A program made the position numbers and the translations under genes. A stretch of DNA of 35,581 nucleotides, from assembly GCA_038199755.1 (NCBI GenBank), contig JBBPYR010000272.1, forward strand, positions 1-35,581, written 5' to 3'. Positions 8,114-16,684 of this stretch are shown here, piece by piece (positions within the stretch are counted from its first letter, which is position 1; the number at the start of each line of letters is the position of its first letter). This DNA comes from JBBPYR01 sp038199755 (GTDB taxonomy: Bacteria; Chloroflexota; Ktedonobacteria; Ktedonobacterales; Ktedonobacteraceae). The notes beneath the pieces were generated by a model. It saw only the letters and a list, made by a program, of their open reading frames with translations. It did no database searches and was not told the origin of the DNA.

Positions 8114-11100
8114 ATGAGTAATAAAATCACCTATCGCAGACAATTTACGCGTTGTGGAAAGCAACGATGTCGAAAATGTAAAGAAGGCGCGGGGCACGGC
8201 CCCTATTGGTACGCCTATTGGAGCGAAAACGGACGTACTGTGAGCAAGTATATTGGTACCCAAAAGCCCCCGGAAATCGAGGCGACCCCGCCAGTCGATG
8301 AAGAACAGCCAACCTCAGAGATCGCGACAACACAGCAGAATACTGGCCCTCTTTTGCGCGTCTATCTCCTCGGTCAGTTTCGTGTTGAGCGGCGCAGCGG
8401 CAATGAGTGGACCCCCATCGATAGCCGAGCATGGCGACGGCGACGCGCCCGCGCCCTCCTTGGCTGCCTGCTCAATAGCAATGGACGCAGACTTGGACGC
8501 GAACAGGTGATTGAGCAGCTCTGGCCTGACCTGGAGATTGCTGTCGCCGCAAATCGCCTCAACGGTGCTGTTCACGAACTGCGCCAGATACTTGAGCCAG
8601 AGTTGATACGACCCGCGTCATCACGCCTGCTGCGTCTTGAGCGCGATGTGCTTGAACTCGCAGCGAACTCGACTATCTGGGTTGATGTCGAAACCTTTGA
8701 TGGCCTCTTGAAAGCGGCCAATGCCACAACTGACGTCGTACAGGTAGAGCGTCTGCTAGAGGAAGCGGCTGCCCTCTATGGTGGCAACTACCTGCTTGAA
8801 GAATTATATTCGGAATGGACCATCCAACGGCGCGACGCCCTCCAACGGAGTTGGATTGGCCTTTTATTGAAACTCGCCGATGTACGAGCCGAACGTGGCG
8901 CGTACGTCAGTGCCATCGAAACGCTCGACCGTATACGCTCCGCCGACCCCGCGAACGAAACCGCGCTACAACGCTTGATGATAGTATTGACGCAACTTGA
9001 TCGGCGTGGCGAGGCACTTCAGCTCTATCACCAACATAGCACGCTCCTACAACGCGACTACGAGAATGAGCCACTACCCGAAACACGTGAGTTGTACGAA
9101 ACACTACGCCAGGGGCATTTGCCCGCGCATTACGCCTACAAAACGCCCAAGGCTACCCGTCATGAACAAGAGCCAATTACAGCTATTTCAGCAGCTACTG
9201 ACGCCACAACCATTAAAGAGGATAGCTCACGCGTCTCGTTGCCACGACCTGCATTCCAAATGAACCGCTACAATCAAAGCCCACTGGTGGGACGCAACCG
9301 AGAACACGCCATCATGCAGCAGACACTCCTCTCAGTAGAAGCAATTACAGGTGAAGCAGACCCAGCACCAAAAGAGCCGCCACAAGCAACATTCGCCCCC
9401 GCCATGAAACAACCTCATTTCTTATTGTTACAGGGAGAGCCGGGCATCGGTAAAACACGCCTTGCCGAAGAGATAAGCATGAAAGCCTATACACATGGCT
9501 GGGCGGTGGCCTGGAGCCGTGCCTATGAACAAGAAGGAACGATTCCTTATCGTCTCTGGACAGAACTTTTACGCACCTTGCTCAAAGGGATTCTGCCACT
9601 TCTTAAAAATGATGCGGACCCATCGAAAAATGATGCGGCCTCACCGAAAAAAGAGGCGGACCCACAAAATCTCTTGCACCAATCGCTACGAACAAAACTG
9701 GAACGCTTGAGCCCGCTCTTGCCTGATGTAGAGTATCAATTCTCCACTACCACACTTTCTCACGATCAGGATCGTCTTCACCTGTGGGAAGCCACGCTGG
9801 GGCTGCTTACCATACTTAGCAACATCTATCCATTGCTGCTGATACTCGATGACATTCATTGGGCTGATGAGAGTAGCATAGAATTGCTCACCTATCTGGC
9901 ACATCATTTGCACAACCAGCGCATTCTCCTGATTGCCATCTGCCGCGACGAGGAGTTACCACCGCACCATAAATTGCGAACCCTCATTTCTGACTTGCAA
10001 CGCGAGCAAACCATCGTCACCCTTCCGATCCAACAATTGACACCCACACAGATTGAAGCCCTCATCTCACATCTGCCACAAGAAGCCGTACAGAGCATTC
10101 AAATCCAGGCAGCGGGAAATCCCTTCTTCGCGGAAGAGTTAGCGCGCTTTGTCGGCAACAACGCCCAGAATACCGTTGTCATGGAAGCCGGAGATCCTTA
10201 TTATGCGGAGCCACGAGAGAACGGAAGCGATCCGTTCAGTTCTCCAACCCTTGCCCTCCTTACAACGGGACGGAGCGACACGCGCAAACAGCGATCCGTA
10301 CCAGAAGGGATCGCGGCAGTGCTCGAACGCCGCTTGGCACATTTGAGTCCAGAGTGTCAAACGCTTCTCGCCAAGGCCGCAATACTGGGTGGCTCCTTTG
10401 CCTTAGAGCAACTGCGTGCAATGACTGGCGAGCAAAGCGAAGACAAAACGCTTGATCTGCTGGAGGAGGCTCTGTTCGCGGGTATTCTCACAGAAGAGGG
10501 GACCGGGGCGTACATTAGCTACCACTTCTGGCACCCCTTGATCGTCAGCCATCTCTACGAACGCCTTTCAGCAGCGAGACGAGCACAACTCCATCGGCGG
10601 GCAGCAGAAGCGATCAGGCAACTCCATGCATCCACTCAGCTTGAAAAGGTGGCGGCGACTATCACCTATCACCTCAATAAAGGCGGGGGTGATGCCGCCA
10701 GTATTGCCCACTATGCCGAACTCGCGGGAAATAACGCTTACACACTTTCTGCCTATGCTGAGGCGCAACACTATTACATCCAGGCCTATTACGCCTTCAC
10801 GAGCAAAGGACAGCCGAACACGCATGAAATAGATGCACACGCTACTATTCAAGCCATTGCCGAGCAAAGTGCGTTACAGCTACAACAGGCCGCAAGCAAC
10901 ACGCAATTGCTGTTGCTCTGTCGCTTGCTAGAACATATCTCAGAATGTCTGGTCGTGCAGGGATGCTTTGCGGATGCACGAAGACTCTATGAATATATTC
11001 TTAGGATTCGCACCAGCCCCCTCTTTCAAAATATGTATGTAGCCAATGGCCCAGCACAACAACGTGAAGCATGCATACAAGCACTGCTCTGGCGAGAAAT

Positions 11101-12673
11101 CGGCAATATCTGGGCTGGCACGGGTGAATATGCCAACGCTTATGCCTGCTATAAGCGCGGCAAGGAGATCATGTGTGCAGCCGATGTCACGACAGGGGCA
11201 GCTTGGGCTTGTCTACACCTACAATATGGTGTTATGCTGCGGCTGGATGGCAACTATCAAAAGGCACGTCGCTACTTACAAGAAGCCCTCACTATGCTTG
11301 AGCAAGAAGTGCCACAAGCCTCGTATTATATCGACGCAGACAGCATGCAGCAACCATTTCAAGAGGAAGGTGCCGCCATCATGTCCGGTTCTGCACAGCC
11401 AGCTACCAGTAAAGAGCTCCAGACGCGCACCGAACGCGCCTTAACGGGAAACGTGTTAGAGATAGGCTATATCCATGAACAATTGGGTATTGTTGACGCC
11501 TGTGTTGGACAATTGAGCGATGGATTGCACCATATGCACATTGCACGTCGCGTCTATGAGCGGCACGAACTCTTCACCGATATCGTGCGCATCTGTGGCA
11601 ATCTAGGCGCAGCCTACATCATGCGTAGTGAATTGAGCGAGGCCCGCACCTACTTGCACCATTCCTATGAGCTCGCGGAGCGCATCGGCGACTTGCCTAA
11701 CAAGACTTTTCTTACCTGCAATCTGGGTGATGTCGCCAGTCGTTCTGGTGAATTGCTCGAATCTGAAAGCTGGTTCAAGCGCGGTCTCATCTTCGCGGAA
11801 CAGATCAATGATCGTGAACATATCAGTTGGAGTAGCGTCGAATTGGCAATGGTCCAGCAGGACCTGGGGCATCTTGACGAGGCAGCCACAAGCCTCAAAC
11901 ATGCCTTCACCATCGGACGTGCGATGAAGAGTAAACGCTGTATTCGCTATGCCCTAGTTGGACTGGGGGATTTACGCATCACTGAGCTTATGAGTATCCG
12001 CCAGCGACAGCTTGACGGCAGCTATCAATACAACCAGACGGGGCAGACTCATACCTACCAACGGCTGCTCAAGCGCGCCAAATCAACCATACAACGCGCT
12101 ATCGCTTTGCAAGATGAGGGGCTGCAAGTCGAAACGATTATTCATGGTAAACTGCTGCTCGGTGCCGCCTATTTCTTACAAGATGACTTCGAAACGGCGA
12201 ACAAACTCGTGCGACAAGTGGTGGCAGAAGCCCAGGAGCATGAGACTAGTCGTGTTCTGGGCCGCTCCCAACGCCTGCTGGGACATGTTCTCTACGCCCA
12301 AGGCCAGTATGCTGAAGCGGCTCACTATTTTGAGCAAGCTATCCAAATGTTCAGTGAACAGGCGTTACGCCTGGACTATGCCAGAACATTGTACGGCTAT
12401 GGGGCAGTTCTCATTCAAAGTCCACCTTCTCCTGACAAGGACTCAGCACATGTGGTACAACAAGAGGAGTGCGAAAGCACCTACCAGAGAGGCCTGAGCT
12501 ACCTGCACGAGGCGCGCAACATCTTTGCTGCCTGCCACGCCAGCATCGACCTCGCCTGGGTTGAGCAGTTATTGACGGTTAAAGGAGAAATCACGCATGG
12601 CCGACCAGCATATAGAAGGAAAAGCTCTACCACAGCAAATCGTGAAACAACAACAGATTGCACAAGCCATTAG
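8114..12673 (+). CDS. Giant BTAD/AAA/TPR transcriptional regulator with N-terminal Cys-rich domain
   Basis: This 1519-residue protein is a SARP/MalT-like signal-integrating regulator. An N-terminal module with Cys14, Cys19, Cys22 and a GHGPYWYAYW segment resembles DUF6788. It is followed by a winged-helix DNA-binding domain (about 82-180) and a bacterial transcriptional activator domain (about 190-335). A STAND-type AAA ATPase comes next, with Walker A GEPGIGKT (441-448) and Walker B ILDD (577-580) followed by HWAD (582-585). A long array of TPR-like helices (about 840-1490) completes it. The ATPase holds three 7-residue tandem repeats encoded at 9605-9667. The ATG at 8114 has only a weak AAGG site. 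Its last 77 bases overlap the O-methyltransferase start, suggesting coupled expression and control of the next two genes. The ligand is unknown. Confidence 0.85.
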   Translation: MSNKITYRRQFTRCGKQRCRKCKEGAGHGPYWYAYWSENGRTVSKYIGTQKPPEIEATPPVDEEQPTSEIATTQQNTGPLLRVYLLGQFRVERRSGNEWTPIDSRAWRRRRARALLGCLLNSNGRRLGREQVIEQLWPDLEIAVAANRLNGAVHELRQILEPELIRPASSRLLRLERDVLELAANSTIWVDVETFDGLLKAANATTDVVQVERLLEEAAALYGGNYLLEELYSEWTIQRRDALQRSWIGLLLKLADVRAERGAYVSAIETLDRIRSADPANETALQRLMIVLTQLDRRGEALQLYHQHSTLLQRDYENEPLPETRELYETLRQGHLPAHYAYKTPKATRHEQEPITAISAATDATTIKEDSSRVSLPRPAFQMNRYNQSPLVGRNREHAIMQQTLLSVEAITGEADPAPKEPPQATFAPAMKQPHFLLLQGEPGIGKTRLAEEISMKAYTHGWAVAWSRAYEQEGTIPYRLWTELLRTLLKGILPLLKNDADPSKNDAASPKKEADPQNLLHQSLRTKLERLSPLLPDVEYQFSTTTLSHDQDRLHLWEATLGLLTILSNIYPLLLILDDIHWADESSIELLTYLAHHLHNQRILLIAICRDEELPPHHKLRTLISDLQREQTIVTLPIQQLTPTQIEALISHLPQEAVQSIQIQAAGNPFFAEELARFVGNNAQNTVVMEAGDPYYAEPRENGSDPFSSPTLALLTTGRSDTRKQRSVPEGIAAVLERRLAHLSPECQTLLAKAAILGGSFALEQLRAMTGEQSEDKTLDLLEEALFAGILTEEGTGAYISYHFWHPLIVSHLYERLSAARRAQLHRRAAEAIRQLHASTQLEKVAATITYHLNKGGGDAASIAHYAELAGNNAYTLSAYAEAQHYYIQAYYAFTSKGQPNTHEIDAHATIQAIAEQSALQLQQAASNTQLLLLCRLLEHISECLVVQGCFADARRLYEYILRIRTSPLFQNMYVANGPAQQREACIQALLWREIGNIWAGTGEYANAYACYKRGKEIMCAADVTTGAAWACLHLQYGVMLRLDGNYQKARRYLQEALTMLEQEVPQASYYIDADSMQQPFQEEGAAIMSGSAQPATSKELQTRTERALTGNVLEIGYIHEQLGIVDACVGQLSDGLHHMHIARRVYERHELFTDIVRICGNLGAAYIMRSELSEARTYLHHSYELAERIGDLPNKTFLTCNLGDVASRSGELLESESWFKRGLIFAEQINDREHISWSSVELAMVQQDLGHLDEAATSLKHAFTIGRAMKSKRCIRYALVGLGDLRITELMSIRQRQLDGSYQYNQTGQTHTYQRLLKRAKSTIQRAIALQDEGLQVETIIHGKLLLGAAYFLQDDFETANKLVRQVVAEAQEHETSRVLGRSQRLLGHVLYAQGQYAEAAHYFEQAIQMFSEQALRLDYARTLYGYGAVLIQSPPSPDKDSAHVVQQEECESTYQRGLSYLHEARNIFAACHASIDLAWVEQLLTVKGEITHGRPAYRRKSSTTANRETTTDCTSH

Positions 12674-13298
12674 TACACTGTTTGCGCCCGAAGATGAAGG
12701 GTTGCAGGGTGCTCTTGTCGCGGCAAGCGAGGCCGGTTTACCCGCAATCCAAATCTCCGCAATTCAAGGAAAGTTCTTGCAACTCCTCGCCACCATCTCT
12801 CACGCGAAGAAGATACTAGAAATTGGCTCGCTGGCAGGATATAGCGGCATCTGGCTGGCGCGTTCACTGCCCGCCGATGGTCGTTTCATCACGCTAGAAA
12901 TCGATCCCAAACATGCCGAGGTTGTGCGTAACTCTTATGCACGAGCAGGCGTGGCCGACCGCGCCGAGGTTCGTGTGGGCAACGCGCTCGAAACCCTGCC
13001 CACCTTGCTCAGCGAGGGGCCATTCGATCTTGTCTTCATCGATGCCGATAAGCCAGCGTACCCACACTATTTGGAGTGGGCATTGAAGCTCACCCATCCT
13101 GGCAGCGTGATTGTTGCCGATAATTGCATTCGCGGCGGAGAAGGTCTTCGTGACCCCGCGCAGGTGCAGGATGCCTACTTCGTCGGCGTCGCTGAATACA
13201 ATCAACGCATCATCAACGATCCGCACCTGATGTCGCTCGCACTGGCAATGGACGACGATTATGAGGACGGCTTCGCGATTTCTGTCGTCTTACCCTGA
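12597..13298 (+). CDS. SAM-dependent O-methyltransferase (CCoAOMT/COMT-like)
   Basis: This enzyme of the Methyltransf_3 family usually methylates catechol-type or phenolic hydroxyls with a divalent metal. In its 233 residues one sees the SAM motif ILEIGSLAGYSGIW (73-86), the acidic EID (101-103), and the metal/catalytic stretch DLVFIDADKPAYPHYLEW (144-161) followed by VIVADN. An excellent AAAGGAG site precedes the ATG at 12597, although the start lies inside the 3' end of the regulator gene. The overlap and the 50-bp gap to the FAD oxidoreductase point to one operon. The substrate is unknown; the association suggests an aromatic or small secondary metabolite, which is inference. Confidence 0.85.
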   Translation: MADQHIEGKALPQQIVKQQQIAQAISTLFAPEDEGLQGALVAASEAGLPAIQISAIQGKFLQLLATISHAKKILEIGSLAGYSGIWLARSLPADGRFITLEIDPKHAEVVRNSYARAGVADRAEVRVGNALETLPTLLSEGPFDLVFIDADKPAYPHYLEWALKLTHPGSVIVADNCIRGGEGLRDPAQVQDAYFVGVAEYNQRIINDPHLMSLALAMDDDYEDGFAISVVLP

Positions 13299-13350
13299 CC
13301 CTAAATCTCTACCAGCAGAGAACCAGCAGAGAAAAGAAGGATAATTGAGT

Positions 13351-14673
13351 ATGGCACGTTCCTCTTCCGCTGAACATGTGGCCATCATTGGCGGTGGGGC
13401 CACCAGCGCGCTAATCGCCGTTCGGTTGGCAGAGCGAGGCTTCCGCGTGACGGTGTTGGAGAAGGCGCAAGTAGGCAATGGCTCTTCCAGCCGTTCCGCG
13501 GCAGGTATTCGCGCGCAGTTCAGTACGGAAGAGACGGTGGTCGGGATGCAATATAGCGAGTGGTGGTACAGCCACTTCCATGATCTCTTGCACAGCCCGA
13601 CCGATGTGCGTCAGCAGCCCGTGCTGCGCCAGAACGGATATCTGTTCCTATACGAAGCACCTGACACCATCTCGGCATGGCAACTCCGAAGAAGACGCGA
13701 GCTAGCGCAGATTTGGCACCATGCCCAAACAGCGGCCAGCATGCAGCAACGCCTTGGACTTCCCGTTGAGGTGCTGACCCCTCAGAAGGTACAGGAACGC
13801 TGGCCCCATCTCATCCCTGACCGTTTGCAGGGGGCAACATGGTGTCCAACTGACGGCTTCCTCTTACCGCACATGATCTATAGCGAAGGGTTCCGCCGAG
13901 CAAAAGAACTGGGTGTGCAGGTGCAACAAAACACTGAGGTCATCGGTGCCACACTCCGTGCTGATCGCATTAGCGCGCTACTGACAAGTCAGGGAACGAT
14001 TGAAGCTGATTGGTTCATCAATGCCACCAACGCCTGGGCCGCTCGTCTCAGTCCGCGCATTGGTGGCATGTCACTAGCGGTCTCGCCACTTAAGCGTTAC
14101 CTCTATTTTCTCAAACCTGCACAACCTATCATGACTGCCACCGCATGGCATCAGCTCCCCATGACCATTTACGGGGTAGGCAGTCAGCGCGGGGCACACT
14201 CGCGACCAGAACATGATCTCTTACTACTCGCGTGGGCACATGAGGCAGAGCCAGAGGCGCATTTCAGTGATGCCGACCAGGACCGCATCGAGCCGCCTTT
14301 TCGCCATGATAACGGCATCGACAACTATGGCTGCGCCATTCTTGAACAAGTGGAGCAATTCTCTCCTCAGTTGGCTAACGCAGGCGGCTTGATAGCGACC
14401 ACCTCTGGTTTCTATGGCACCACGCCAGACGCCAACCCACTGATCGGGCGCGACACGCAGCAGCAAAACCTGATCCACGCCGTAGGCTTCTCCGGCCATG
14501 GCCTGATGCACGCGCCTATAACCGCGCTGCTCGTCGAAGCCATCGTCGCTGGCGATGCCGAACAGGAACAGGTCCGCGTACCAGTTCCCTTTGAACATGC
14601 TACCATCGGGCTGAAGGCGTTTAATCCTGGGCGCGATTTTGCGCAGTCACAGCATGAGATGCTGGTCTTGTAA
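13351..14673 (+). CDS. FAD-dependent oxidoreductase (DAO/glycine oxidase-like family)
   Basis: This is a flavoprotein oxidase or dehydrogenase of the D-amino-acid-oxidase family (about 440 residues). The N-terminal dinucleotide-binding motif is VAIIGGGATSALIAVRLAERG, with a GG-A-S variant of the usual GxGxxG, ending in the VTVLEK acidic strand. GNGSSSRSAAGIRAQF matches the conserved segment after the first helix. The C-terminal stretch GFYGTTPDANPLIGR plus GFSGHGLMHAP is the family's second FAD-contact region. ATG at 13351 fits the GAAGGA site better than the TTG two codons earlier. It is the last gene of the regulator/O-methyltransferase unit. The substrate, perhaps a secondary or tertiary amine or amino acid, is not determinable here. 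Confidence 0.82.
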   Translation: MARSSSAEHVAIIGGGATSALIAVRLAERGFRVTVLEKAQVGNGSSSRSAAGIRAQFSTEETVVGMQYSEWWYSHFHDLLHSPTDVRQQPVLRQNGYLFLYEAPDTISAWQLRRRRELAQIWHHAQTAASMQQRLGLPVEVLTPQKVQERWPHLIPDRLQGATWCPTDGFLLPHMIYSEGFRRAKELGVQVQQNTEVIGATLRADRISALLTSQGTIEADWFINATNAWAARLSPRIGGMSLAVSPLKRYLYFLKPAQPIMTATAWHQLPMTIYGVGSQRGAHSRPEHDLLLLAWAHEAEPEAHFSDADQDRIEPPFRHDNGIDNYGCAILEQVEQFSPQLANAGGLIATTSGFYGTTPDANPLIGRDTQQQNLIHAVGFSGHGLMHAPITALLVEAIVAGDAEQEQVRVPVPFEHATIGLKAFNPGRDFAQSQHEMLVL

Positions 14674-14699
14674 CATACGACATTGCGAAATTTTATCTG

Positions 14700-15047
14700 C
14701 TAAAAAACGCGTGGGAGGTTGTGTGCTGGCTGGGATGGAATTTGCAATCTTCTTGCTTCAAGATTTGCGCGGGTGAAATCCCCATCAAGCAATGGGGCAA
14801 CATGCATTACCACTGTAGCGGTCTTTAGATGTTCGATATGGGTTTTGACAATCTGGTCTATTTCCTTCTTTGTGAGGGAGGGGTATTGCTTGGAGTAGTG
14901 TTTCCTGGCTTTTTTCCCGAAAACTTCTTGATAGATCTGTTTTCTGGTCTTCTTCACCTTCAAACCAAAGATTTCAAAAGAAGTCTTATCCTCCCAAATG
15001 AAATGCAAGGTTTGCAAGGTTTCCTGAAAAGTGACGCGTTGTTCCAT
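14700..15047 (-). CDS. Hypothetical basic protein, 115 aa
   Basis: I do not recognise this family. The protein is soluble, rich in Lys, Gln and Thr, with no membrane segment. The middle (about residues 28-70) is strongly basic (LKVKKTRKQIYQEVFGKK, then KHYSKQYPSLTKKEIDQIVK) and probably helical, compatible with nucleic-acid binding but not proof of it. A good AGAGGGA ribosome binding site stands 7-8 bases before the ATG at 15047, which is the main reason for accepting the gene. It converges with the FAD oxidoreductase, leaving only 26 bases between the stops. Confidence 0.5.
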   Translation of the reverse strand: MEQRVTFQETLQTLHFIWEDKTSFEIFGLKVKKTRKQIYQEVFGKKARKHYSKQYPSLTKKEIDQIVKTHIEHLKTATVVMHVAPLLDGDFTRANLEARRLQIPSQPAHNLPRVF

Positions 15048-15226
15048 GAAGCTTTCCCTCTAACGGTTATATCGCTGAGCAATATCTTTAGCACCGAGAC
15101 TAGCACGCTGCGCACCGCAGAAAGGTTTCAGATTGGTCTAAGTGTCTACCTATGATACGATAATTATCAAGCATCATATTGGAAACTACACGCTTATTGT
15201 AAGTAATATGATTGGAAGAGTCGTAT

Positions 15227-15388
15227 ATGCCAATTCACACAGATTTTCATAGTCACGTCTCACGCACCTCCGCTCAGGAGATGGCTCGTGCCGCGCAGGA
15301 ACGTGGACTACGCACGCTGGGCCTGTCCGAGCATATTTTTCAGATGCACGAAGGCCGTACACCGCTGCAACACAAGAAGTGGGAGTGA
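15227..15388 (+). pseudogene. Truncated PHP-domain phosphoesterase fragment
   Basis: A 53-residue frame begins like a histidinol-phosphatase/PHP protein. It shows the metal-binding HTDFHSHVS at residues 4-12, an alpha helix (AQEMARAAQERGLRTLGLSEH), and then IFQMHEGRTPLQH. Intact PHP enzymes run to about 250-290 residues, but here the frame leaves the family after TPLQH and stops five codons later. A GGAAG ribosome binding site precedes the ATG. A strong terminator hairpin follows, so the remnant may still be transcribed. No continuation was seen in other frames of the following 150 bases. Confidence 0.7.
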
Positions 15389-15419
15389 TAGTATTCGTAT
15401 GCTCAGCCTCATGAATGAA

Positions 15420-15464
15420 AATAAAGATGCACAGACGACTGAATTTCGTCTGTGCATCTTTATT
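15420..15464. terminator. Bidirectional intrinsic terminator
   Basis: The arms are 15420-15438 and 15446-15464: 19 bp, perfect, with a 7-base loop, and the stem ends in CTTTATT on both strands. It serves the PHP fragment (+) and possibly the 15543-15893 gene (-). Confidence 0.75.
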
Positions 15465-15542
15465 TATCACTGACGTATTAGGCTAGAAGATTATGCCCTC
15501 CTCATTAACTTATGGTGAGCAAAGGCGAGAACTGCTTGACGC

Positions 15543-15893
15543 TTAGGCAGGATGTGAATGTGTTTCTTTGCGCCTGTCTGACGCAAGCTTTACCCAGTCT
15601 GGCGAATAGCTAGGAGTGGCATACCCCAAAAAGTTGCCCATTTCCAGCGGTAATTTCAACTCGCTGCTTTCCAAGTCCGGCAGCATAGCTGTTACATACC
15701 TGCGACCATCACTCGCCTCAACCAAGGCCCAACAGACTACGGTCTCTGTACGGTATCCTGGTTGGCCTTTTTCTGGCTCCTCTGCATCGCCCCAAACGGC
15801 TTCCCATCCCGGAAGAGCAGGCATAATCTGAAGAATTTCTGGTTCCTTTTCTTCGCTCACTTCTATGAAGACTACTTCTTCATTTGTTTGCAT
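15543..15893 (-). CDS. Hypothetical acidic protein, 116 aa
   Basis: I cannot assign a family. The product is small, soluble and acidic (FIEVSEEKEPEIL, WGDAEEPEKG), with a central beta-rich part (TVVCWALVEASDGRRYVTAMLPD) and a GNFLGYATP segment near the C-terminus. ATG at 15893 was chosen over an upstream in-frame ATG (15923) because a perfect AAAGGAG site stands at the right distance. The gene is flanked by a strong terminator downstream and a gene-free stretch upstream. Confidence 0.65.
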   Translation of the reverse strand: MQTNEEVVFIEVSEEKEPEILQIMPALPGWEAVWGDAEEPEKGQPGYRTETVVCWALVEASDGRRYVTAMLPDLESSELKLPLEMGNFLGYATPSYSPDWVKLASDRRKETHSHPA

Positions 15894-16192
15894 GGTAATC
15901 TCTCCTTTCTTTCCTCTCATCACTTGGGTGCTTAGGTCTCTTGACCTACTCCTCTATTTTAACGCATAACAGCCACCATTTTCCACCCAAGGACAAGAAA
16001 GTACTTTTGCGCATGCAAAAAAGGTACTAGAGCACTAAGATATATTCTTCTAGCTGGGGGAGATAATGGAGCAGAGCCATAATCTTTGTGCCAAAGCGGA
16101 CAGAAGCTGACCACATTACGTGTTAGACTTGTAAAAGAACTCCGAAAAGATCGCACAAAGAATAGCTACAGCGTAAGAGGAGCAGACATATT
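15894..16192. other. Intergenic stretch without a recognised gene
   Basis: This 299-bp space separates two divergent genes. It should hold both promoters, but I see no convincing -35/-10 pair. A small TAGGTC-TCTT-GACCTA inverted repeat lies near 15930-15950. A 65-residue minus-strand frame here has no ribosome binding site and looks random. Confidence 0.4.
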
Positions 16193-16684
16193 ATGACCAC
16201 GATCGAAAACACAACAGCAGCATTCTACTATCAAGGCTGGGAGACATATCAGCAACTACTCATTAAAGCGATTGCGCCACTGAGCGCGGAACAACTCGCC
16301 TTGCGGCCCGCGCCACACTTGCGCTCCATCGGCATGACAGTCACACACATCATCGGGGCGCGTGTCAGATGGCTTCATGACCTGCTCAAAGAGGGCGATG
16401 AGGAACTGGCAGCGTTGGGCAAATGGGATCGTAAAGATATGCCAGAGCGCACGGCAGCAGAACTGGTGCAGGGGCTAGAAACCAGTTGGGCAGTGCTCAC
16501 AGACGCCCTCGCACGCTGGACACGTGCCGACATGGAATTCGTCTTCCACGAGTCCTGGCAAGGAGAAGAGTACGCCTTATCGCGGCAGTGGGTCATCTGG
16601 CACCTGATCGAGCATGATCTGCACCACGGTGGCGAACTTTCGATTACACTGGGCATTCATCAGTTGGCGGCACCTGATCTTTAA
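16193..16684 (+). CDS. DinB/YfiT-family putative metal-dependent protein
   Basis: DinB-family proteins are four-helix bundles with a three-histidine metal site; some are thiol-dependent transferases such as bacillithiol or mycothiol S-transferases, but many have no known role. This 163-residue protein shows the expected histidines: His52 in VTHIIGARVRW, and His141 and His145 in EHDLHHGGELS. RSIGMTVTHI and QWVIWHLIEHDLHHGGEL are the hallmark segments. A GAGGAG site precedes the ATG at 16193. Its stop overlaps the stop of the anti-sigma gene tail-to-tail by 4 bases. A second, broken DinB-type frame lies at 21306-21464. Confidence 0.85.
   Translation: MTTIENTTAAFYYQGWETYQQLLIKAIAPLSAEQLALRPAPHLRSIGMTVTHIIGARVRWLHDLLKEGDEELAALGKWDRKDMPERTAAELVQGLETSWAVLTDALARWTRADMEFVFHESWQGEEYALSRQWVIWHLIEHDLHHGGELSITLGIHQLAAPDL

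Noticed and set aside
9605..9667. Tandem repeats as a CRISPR-like array
   Set aside because: The units are contiguous without spacers and encode an in-frame peptide repeat.
12597..12673. Possible frameshift joining the regulator and the O-methyltransferase
   Set aside because: The O-methyltransferase has its own excellent ribosome binding site and a normal N-terminus, so a plain gene overlap explains the data.
15186..15470. 94-residue minus-strand frame across the PHP fragment and hairpin
   Set aside because: It runs through the terminator hairpin and opposite the recognisable PHP codons, and no ribosome binding site is present.
15959..16156. 65-residue minus-strand frame in the gap before the DinB gene
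   Set aside because: It has no ribosome binding site and a random composition.
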